A stretch of DNA of 64,000 nucleotides from Candidatus Methanoplasma sp. Lineage in GTDB: Archaea > Thermoplasmatota > Thermoplasmata > Methanomassiliicoccales > Methanomethylophilaceae. The stretch covers positions 62,001-126,000 of the forward strand of contig JAIRPP010000014.1 of the NCBI GenBank assembly GCA_031256955.1. Direction: 5' to 3'. The notes beneath the pieces were generated by a model that worked only from the letters and a program-made list of their open reading frames with translations, was not told the DNA's origin and made no database searches. Below, in pieces: positions 59,102-64,000 of this stretch. The stretch's first letter is position 1. Each line of letters starts with the position of its first letter. The translations under genes and the position numbers were made by a program.

Positions 59102-60591
59102 TGGATTCCTCCATCATAACCGACCTGTTCCGCGAGTTCACGCCGATGGCGCCCATGCTGGTCATGCTGCTGGGCGCCCTGGTCATGCCCGCGGTCTCCC
59201 TCGGATACAAGAGGAGGGGCGGCGTGGCCGCCGTCTCCCTGGCCGCGATAGCGGCCTCGCTGCTGATCAACGCGGTCCTGCTGGCCTCCGGGTATTCCGG
59301 GGAGTACGGCGGGCTGTTCGGGTACGACGCGTTCTCGGGGCTGATGATCCTGCTGTTCCAGTCCGTGGCCTTCCTGGCCGCGCTGGTGTCCGCGTCGAGC
59401 ACGGAGACCACCAGGCTCCACTTCGGGGCCTACAGCTCCCTGCTGCTGGCCGCCACCGCGGGCATGATGTTCGTGGCGACGGCCGACGACCTGATCACCA
59501 TCTTCGTGGGCGTGGAGCTCGCGAGCATAACCTCGTACATCCTCGCCGCGATGAAGCGGAAGGACCCGCGCGCCGCGGAGGCGGCCGTCAAGTACGTGAT
59601 CATAGGCGGCCTGTCCACGGCGATGACCGTCTACGGCCTCAGCATGCTGTACGGCGTGGCGGGGACCACCAGCCTGGACGGCATAGCCGCCTCGCTCTCG
59701 ACGGCCGGCTTCAGCTGGGCGTTCGGGATCGCGGTGGTCATGATGATCGCCGGGTACGGGTTCAAGATCGCCGCGGTGCCGTTCCACATGTGGGCGCCCG
59801 ACGTCTACGAGGGAGCGGCCACCCCTGTGTCCATGTTCCTCGCGACGGGCTCCAAGAAGCTCGGCATAGTGGTGTTCTTCAAGATCTTCCTGCTGCTCTT
59901 CGTGGCGGGGAGCGCGGTCGCGTCGTTCGCCACCGAGGAGGTGCAGTACGCGTTCGCCATAGTCGCCGCGCTGACGATGACCATCGGCAACGTGGTCGCG
60001 ATAGCCCAGACGAACATCAAGAGGATGCTGGCGTACTCCAGCATAGCCCAGGCGGGATACATCCTGATCGTCATGGCGGTCATGAGCGAGTACGCCCTGA
60101 CGGGAGGCCTGTTCCACATGTTCACGCACGTGTTCATGAAGGGAGGGGCCTTCCTGATAGTCGGCGCGCTCATCTGCGTCGGCGTGGGCGAGAAGATCTC
60201 CGACTACCGCGGGCTCGGCAGGCGCGCCCCGTTCCTGGCGTTCGCGATGCTGGTGTTCCTCTTCGCGCTCGCAGGGATACCGCCGCTCTCCGGGTTCACG
60301 TCCAAGGTGATCCTGTTCTCCGCCGCCATCTTCGACGGCGACGGGGTCATGACCCAGTGGATCTGGCTGGCGTTCGTGGCGGTCCTCAACTCGGCCATAT
60401 CGCTCTACTACTATGCCAGGGTCGCGAAGGCCATGTACATAGAGAAGGGCGAGAGCGAGGCGAAGCTGAAGGTGCCCGCCCCGTTCCTGGCGGCGATCGC
60501 GGTCTGCCTCGCGCTGACCGTGATCCTCGGAGTGTACCCGCAGCTCCTGCTGGACTTCTGCGCGGACGCCGCGTCCGCGCTGTTCGGCTGA
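59101..60591 (+). CDS. fpoN: Fpo-like complex subunit N, proton pump
   Basis: A 496-residue antiporter-like subunit with about fourteen helices. GVELASITSYILAAM carries the key glutamate; FKIAAVPFHMWAPDVYEGAATPV has the lysine and is the family hallmark; AYSSIAQAGYILIVMA and MKGGAFLIVGALI follow. It is the last gene of the operon; the order A-B-C-D-H-I-J-J-K-L-M-N lacks fpoF and fpoO. A strong terminator hairpin begins 21 bases after its stop. Confidence 0.96.
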   Translation: MDSSIITDLFREFTPMAPMLVMLLGALVMPAVSLGYKRRGGVAAVSLAAIAASLLINAVLLASGYSGEYGGLFGYDAFSGLMILLFQSVAFLAALVSASSTETTRLHFGAYSSLLLAATAGMMFVATADDLITIFVGVELASITSYILAAMKRKDPRAAEAAVKYVIIGGLSTAMTVYGLSMLYGVAGTTSLDGIAASLSTAGFSWAFGIAVVMMIAGYGFKIAAVPFHMWAPDVYEGAATPVSMFLATGSKKLGIVVFFKIFLLLFVAGSAVASFATEEVQYAFAIVAALTMTIGNVVAIAQTNIKRMLAYSSIAQAGYILIVMAVMSEYALTGGLFHMFTHVFMKGGAFLIVGALICVGVGEKISDYRGLGRRAPFLAFAMLVFLFALAGIPPLSGFTSKVILFSAAIFDGDGVMTQWIWLAFVAVLNSAISLYYYARVAKAMYIEKGESEAKLKVPAPFLAAIAVCLALTVILGVYPQLLLDFCADAASALFG

Positions 60592-60611
60592 AACTGATTA
60601 TAAACCTCTTC

Positions 60612-60635
60612 GGCGGGCCCGGTTCCGGGCCCGCC
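60612..60635 (+). terminator. Terminator of the fpo operon
   Basis: GGCGGGCCCGG pairs perfectly with CCGGGCCCGCC around a two-base centre (at least ten stable pairs with a four-base loop), 21 nt after the fpoN stop. ATGCCTTTTATC follows. Confidence 0.75.
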
Positions 60636-60732
60636 ATGCCTTTTATCACAGATCTGCGCGCGCCGGCGCACACCGGCGCGGACGAGGAACATAGAGAAAA
60701 GCGGCAGGGGCGCGCCATCAGAATCGCGGAAA

Positions 60733-60971
60733 GCCCGGGTCGCCGAGCTTCCAACTTGCAGCGACCCGGACCGTGACGACAGGAGGTGGATGCTCTGGTA
60801 TCCGTTTACCGTCGCAAAGGCGGTCTATCGATCAGGATACGCGTCGGAGCTATGTCGATCGACATCGACATAGACTGGCCGTAAACTGATCAACCGTACG
60901 GTTCCACGTTACGGGCCCGGTCCTCTTTCAGAGGGCCGTCACCTCCCTTGGTCAGACTATTATTTTTTTGA
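60733..60971 (+). ncRNA. Candidate structured non-coding RNA with anti-Shine-Dalgarno-like 3' segment
   Basis: Four perfect local stems lie in 240 nt: 60735-60743 with 60761-60769 (9 bp), 60798-60803 with 60835-60840 (6 bp), 60851-60859 with 60864-60872 (9 bp, four-base loop) and 60918-60926 with 60930-60938 (9 bp including one G-U). CCGTAA (60879-60884) can pair with TTACGG (60909-60914) around an inner AACC/GGTT hairpin. GGAGGTG (60782-60788) is complementary to CACCTCC (60940-60946), which could close the whole fold. A run of seven T (within ATTATTTTTTTG, about 60959-60971) then ends it. A 32-codon GTG frame at 60786-60884 exists but has no ribosome site upstream. I do not recognise the RNA class. 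Confidence 0.45.
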
Positions 60972-61218
60972 TATATATCTCTGCCTGTCTCCGAGCTATG
61001 GGTTTTTCGACAGCCGCTCTAGCATCGTGCGGGCGCGGCATGTGGCGAACGGGCTCCGAGCCAGGCGGCGGAGAATCATTGCGGGCCGAATGCGATCTAC
61101 AGGCACAGGTTCGGAAGCGACGGGCGCGGCTCCCGCTCCACGGGCTGTTTCCATGCTAGGCGGCGGAACGGAATGGGGCGTGAAAACCGTTAAGTATGAT
61201 ACAAACATGTGAGAGCCA

Positions 61219-62184
61219 ATGGATACGCGGTGGCATCTCGCTGTTTCTAAAGACCTCTCCGCAGTGAGCGAGGTCATGGGATCCTCCATAAGGTCCGACA
61301 GCCCGGAGCTCACCGAGATATGCGAATACGCGCTCGGCTCCGGCGGGAAGAAGATACGCCCGGCCATGTGCATACTGGCGTTCCGCGCATGCGGCGGGGA
61401 GGATTCCAAACAGGCGGTCGAGGTGGGGGCGGCTCTGGAGATGATACACAGCGCGACGCTCATCCACGACGACATCAACGACGAGGGCGACCTGCGCAGG
61501 GGCGCCAAGGTCGCCTACAAGAGGTACTCCATAAGCAGGTCCATAATCGCCGGCGACTTCCTGTTCGCGGCGGGGTTCAACCTGATAGGCGGCGCGTCCA
61601 GGGAGATCATAAAGTGCATATTCGAGGCGGCCTCCGCCATGGGCGCGGGAGAGTTCGACCAGAAGGGGTTCGAGCACGACCCCCGCGTGACGGAGTCCAG
61701 CTATCTGAGGATCATAGAGGAGAAGACCGCGCGCCTGATAGAGTGCGCCGCCAGATCCGGGGCGTTCCTCGCCCGCGCCGACGCGTCCGCGGCGGACGCT
61801 CTGGGATCGTTCGCGCACGACATAGGCATGGCGTTCCAGATCGTGGACGACACCCTCGACGTGGTCGGGGAGGAGGGCGCCACAGGCAAGAGGATCGGGA
61901 GCGACATAATGGAGGGGAAGCCGACGCTCCCCATCATCTACGCCATGCAGGACCCGTCTCTGGGAGGAAGGATAAGGGAGCTGTTCGAATCGCCCCGCCT
62001 GGACTGGGCGGAGGCGGAGGAGGCGATCTCCCTGATAAAGTCCACCGACGCCATACAGAGGTGCCTCTCGAAGGCCAGGGGCATGGCCGAGGGCGCGATA
62101 GGCCTCCTGGACGCGCTGGAGGAATCGGAATACAAGGGCGCGCTGAGGGATCTGGCGCGCTACATAGTGGACAGGGACAGGTGA
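61219..62184 (+). CDS. Geranylgeranyl diphosphate synthase (trans-prenyltransferase)
   Basis: A 321-residue polyprenyl synthetase that adds isopentenyl diphosphate to allylic primers, giving C15-C20 chains for archaeal lipids. The first aspartate-rich motif is HDDINDEGDLRRG (about 86-98); the second is FQIVDDTLDVVGEEG. GSGGKKIRPAM near the N-terminus binds the isopentenyl substrate. The small residues before the first motif fit a C20 product, though chain length is not certain. It is followed four bases later by a geranylgeranyl reductase gene, linking synthesis and saturation of the chains. Confidence 0.93.
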   Translation: MDTRWHLAVSKDLSAVSEVMGSSIRSDSPELTEICEYALGSGGKKIRPAMCILAFRACGGEDSKQAVEVGAALEMIHSATLIHDDINDEGDLRRGAKVAYKRYSISRSIIAGDFLFAAGFNLIGGASREIIKCIFEAASAMGAGEFDQKGFEHDPRVTESSYLRIIEEKTARLIECAARSGAFLARADASAADALGSFAHDIGMAFQIVDDTLDVVGEEGATGKRIGSDIMEGKPTLPIIYAMQDPSLGGRIRELFESPRLDWAEAEEAISLIKSTDAIQRCLSKARGMAEGAIGLLDALEESEYKGALRDLARYIVDRDR

Positions 62185-62188
62185 GCCT

Positions 62189-63277
62189 GTGCGCGAGAGC
62201 ACGGACGTGCTGGTGGTAGGAGCTGGCCCCGCCGGGAGCACGGCGGCGATGTACGCCGCGGAGAAGGGGGTCAGCGTCACGCTCATAGAGAGGAGGGGCG
62301 AGATAGGCTCCCCCGTGAGATGCGGGGAGCTGGTCCCGTCCGACGAGGAGATCCGGGGCATGTTCCCGTCCGTGGAGGGCATAGAGGGGCTGTTCGACAT
62401 GCCGAGGAGCCTGCGCGTGAGGGAGATAGAGGGCATAGGGCTGAACGACCCGCGCGGGAGGCGCAGCCTCATAGACTTCACGGGATACGTCACCGACCGC
62501 GACCGCTTCGACTCGCACCTCGCCTCCAAGGCGGAGGAGGCGGGCGCGGAGCTGGTCACGGGATGCATGTTCAAGAGGGCCGCGGGGGGGATCGCCCAGA
62601 CGAGCGCGGGGGAGATAGCGTACAAGGTCCTGATCGGCGCGGACGGCCCGTGGTCCCGCGTTGCGGGGAGCCTGGGGCTCCCGAAGAACCGCAGCCCGTA
62701 CCCGGCGGTCACCGCCCAGGCGGAGGGGGACTTCGATCCATACGTGGAGATGTTCTTCGGGGGGATCGCCCCCGGCGCGTACGGCTGGATCATACCCAAG
62801 GACGGCAGGGCGAACGTGGGCGTGGGCTTCTCCCCCAAGTTCGCGAGCGGGCCCGTCGGCGGATACTTCGACGCGTTCGCGGAGAGGCACGGGTTCAAGC
62901 TGGCGACCAAGGTCAGCGGCAAGCACGTGCCCAGCGAGGGCATGGCGTCGAGGGTGGCGTCGGAGGACGGCATGATCGTGGGGGACGCGGCGGGGCAGGT
63001 GATACCCGTGAACGGCGGGGGGATACCCCTGGCCCTCATAGGCGGGAGGGCGTGCGGGGAGATAGCGGCCGACCGCGTCCTGAGGGGCAGGCCCCTGTCG
63101 GACTACCAGGCGGAGTGCGAGAGGATATTCAGGAAGCCCCTGGACGTCGCCGCCGGCAACAAGAGGCTCGCGGACGCGCTGGCGTTCAGGTCGGACTTCT
63201 CCACCGCGCTGTGCATGAGGCTCCTGGGCGCGAGGAGGATGGGCAGGATGATCCGCTGCGGGCGCTTATTTCCCTGA
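62189..63277 (+). CDS. Digeranylgeranylglycerophospholipid reductase (geranylgeranyl reductase)
   Basis: A 362-residue FAD enzyme that saturates the isoprenoid chains of membrane lipids. It has the N-terminal VVGAGPAGSTAAMYAAEKG motif, the archaeal-type GSPVRCGELVPS segment, a middle YPAVTAQAEGDFDPYVEMFF-like substrate region (YVEMFFGG) and the second FAD motif GDAAGQVIPVNGGGIPLAL. The start is GTG at 62189 after AGGTGAG. Its place next to GGPP synthase makes it the more likely main lipid reductase of the two in this window. The 3' end overlaps nob1 by 12 bases. Confidence 0.93.
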   Translation: MRESTDVLVVGAGPAGSTAAMYAAEKGVSVTLIERRGEIGSPVRCGELVPSDEEIRGMFPSVEGIEGLFDMPRSLRVREIEGIGLNDPRGRRSLIDFTGYVTDRDRFDSHLASKAEEAGAELVTGCMFKRAAGGIAQTSAGEIAYKVLIGADGPWSRVAGSLGLPKNRSPYPAVTAQAEGDFDPYVEMFFGGIAPGAYGWIIPKDGRANVGVGFSPKFASGPVGGYFDAFAERHGFKLATKVSGKHVPSEGMASRVASEDGMIVGDAAGQVIPVNGGGIPLALIGGRACGEIAADRVLRGRPLSDYQAECERIFRKPLDVAAGNKRLADALAFRSDFSTALCMRLLGARRMGRMIRCGRLFP

Positions 63278-63733
63278 CTTCCTGCGGTGCCCCCTGGTGG
63301 CGGAGCCGCATATGGGGCACTCGTCCGTCTTCTCCGAGAACCACTTCCCGCATCCGACGCATTTATAGTTCCATCTCTCCACTCTCTTTATCCCGGCGAC
63401 GCCGACGGGCCTGTAGGGGAGACCCATGATCCTGGCGACGTTCTGTATGGAGTAGTCGTCGGTGAGGATGGTCCCGCCCGTGTCGAGGGCCAGGGCCAGG
63501 ACCGTGAAGTCCACGGGGGACAGCCTGCCGGAGTCCCCGCTCTTGGACGCGGCCTTGGAGACCGCGTCCAGGGAGGCCTTGGTGCAGTCCGAGACCCTGA
63601 GGAGGTCCCCCCAGAGGTCCAGCCTCCTGTCTCCGTGCCTCCTGAGCTCGCCGACCACTCCGGGAGGGCAGACGAAATCCTCGTCGGGCAGGTTCTCCAT
63701 GGAGAACAGGGCTGAGCTGTCTAGAACCAGCAT
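63266..63733 (-). CDS. nob1: Nob1 endoribonuclease (PIN domain plus zinc ribbon)
   Basis: Nob1 cuts the 3' end of pre-16S rRNA during small-subunit maturation. The 155-residue archaeal form has a PIN domain (about 1-110) with the acidic residues of LVLDSSALF and TILTDDYSIQN, then a zinc ribbon with CVGCGKWF and CPICG and a basic tail. The start is the ATG at 63733. It is convergent with the reductase gene and overlaps it by 12 bases. It ends in TAA. Confidence 0.94.
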   Translation of the reverse strand: MLVLDSSALFSMENLPDEDFVCPPGVVGELRRHGDRRLDLWGDLLRVSDCTKASLDAVSKAASKSGDSGRLSPVDFTVLALALDTGGTILTDDYSIQNVARIMGLPYRPVGVAGIKRVERWNYKCVGCGKWFSEKTDECPICGSATRGHRRKSGK

Positions 63734-63823
63734 GAGGCTCGATCGCCGGATCTCGTTATCAAGGTTTCCATGGGCGGGTCCTGGACAGAAAAGATAAAAA
63801 CGATAGATCCGTGCAGATTCCGT

Positions 63824-64000
63824 ATGGTTTCGAACAGGCAGAGGCTAGCCATAATGTGGGGGGTGACTCTGATAGGATCCGCGGTATACATCGCGCTCCA
63901 GCTGGACGAGTACGGGCTCGAGGGGCATTCGCCTCTCAAGCTGTTCCTAGCGTACGCGTTTATCCCCATATTCATCGCATCCCTCACGCTCGGGATCACG
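63824..64000 (+). CDS. Membrane protein, N-terminal part
   Basis: The first 59 codons of a plus-strand gene cut by the window edge. The product has a basic start (SNRQRL) and two hydrophobic segments, IMWGVTLIGSAVYIAL (about 10-25) and LFLAYAFIPIFIASLTL (about 40-57), so it is a polytopic membrane protein. AAAAGATAAAAACG about 25-35 nt upstream is a plausible TATA box and would make the transcript nearly leaderless. The family cannot be judged from this fragment. Confidence 0.65.
   Translation, partial: MVSNRQRLAIMWGVTLIGSAVYIALQLDEYGLEGHSPLKLFLAYAFIPIFIASLTLGIT

Larger units (their letters stand above)
60592..61218 (+). other. Gene-free stretch after the fpo operon
   Basis: About 625 nt without a supported protein gene. 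It contains the fpo terminator, an 8-bp hairpin (CGCGCCGG/CCGGCGCG, 60659-60680), the structured RNA candidate at 60733-60971, then about 200 nt in which I see nothing coding. CGTTAAGTATGAT near 61189-61201 looks like the TATA box of the GGPP synthase gene, which would be leaderless. Confidence 0.55.

Noticed and set aside
60786-60884. A 32-codon GTG frame inside the structured RNA candidate
   Set aside because: The GGAGGTG overlaps the start codon rather than preceding it, and the stretch is dominated by stems.
1-64000. CRISPR arrays, insertion sequences, tRNA and rRNA genes
   Set aside because: I found no spaced direct repeats of CRISPR type, no transposase, and no tRNA T-loop with fitting arms in the gaps; a covariance-model scan would be needed to exclude tRNAs fully.

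Overview
The window is GC-rich archaeal DNA and fits a methanogen of the order Methanomassiliicoccales (Thermoplasmata). The evidence is a twelve-gene Fpo-like proton pump with no ferredoxin/F420 input subunit (fpoF) beside it, a protein matching methanogenesis marker 11, archaeal information genes (PCNA, TFS, Csl4, Nob1, XPD, Taw2, METTL5), archaeal lipid genes (GGPP synthase and two geranylgeranyl reductases), TATA-box promoters and frequent leaderless or ATGA-coupled starts. None of the intact genes I could call ends in TAG; nearly all end in TGA and a few in TAA. That is the stop-codon bias expected of an organism that reads UAG as pyrrolysine. Family-level placement is inference.

Layout. 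0-0.5 kb: start of a repeat-type surface protein on the minus strand. 0.6-6.8 kb: aminotransferase, serine biosynthesis (class V aminotransferase plus serA), a small conserved protein and an XPD helicase. 6.8-11.9 kb: an accessory island with an ADP-ribosyltransferase/small acidic protein pair whose first gene carries an in-frame amber codon, an AlbA_2/ATPase regulator with a 21-nt periodic repeat tract, a decayed second copy of that tract, a degenerate M50-like membrane protein and a frameshifted BRO-like remnant. 11.9-16.0 kb: METTL5-Csl4-coiled coil-ThiI-like operon (minus) and an FMN glutamate-synthase-like enzyme. 16.1-21.7 kb: three secreted Listeria-Bacteroides-repeat proteins (one also with BspA-type leucine-rich repeats) with repeated promoter/leader cassettes. 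21.8-23.3 kb: winged-helix regulator and a frameshifted nucleotidyltransferase, an AbiE-like arrangement. 23.4-27.4 kb: purH, a zinc-finger protein, nadC and a beta-CASP nuclease. 27.7-29.9 kb: two membrane proteins. 30.0-35.7 kb: TFS-PCNA-split transketolase-transaldolase-geranylgeranyl reductase-Taw2. 35.7-39.5 kb: a cysteine-containing unknown and a BspA-like surface protein (minus). 39.7-44.3 kb: the complete archaeal AMP pathway (R15P isomerase, form III RuBisCO, AMP phosphorylase) with a NodB deacetylase. 44.3-50.1 kb: folD-kptA-mmp11-uppS-radical SAM, then proC (minus). 50.2-60.6 kb: fpoABCDHIJJKLMN. 60.6-61.2 kb: a highly structured non-coding stretch. 61.2-64 kb: GGPP synthase, geranylgeranyl reductase, Nob1 and the start of a membrane protein.

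How the genes work together. 3-Phosphoglycerate links the RuBisCO/AMP pathway to serA; the split transketolase and transaldolase make pentoses; GGPP synthase, cis-prenyltransferase and the reductases build and saturate isoprenoid chains for membrane lipids and glycan carriers. The Fpo-like complex is the energy-conserving pump; its FpoI carries an extra two-cluster ferredoxin domain. The most notable points are the amber-interrupted ADP-ribosyltransferase, the candidate structured RNA after fpoN, the enlarged FpoI, and the repeated surface-protein promoter cassette with an orphan copy.
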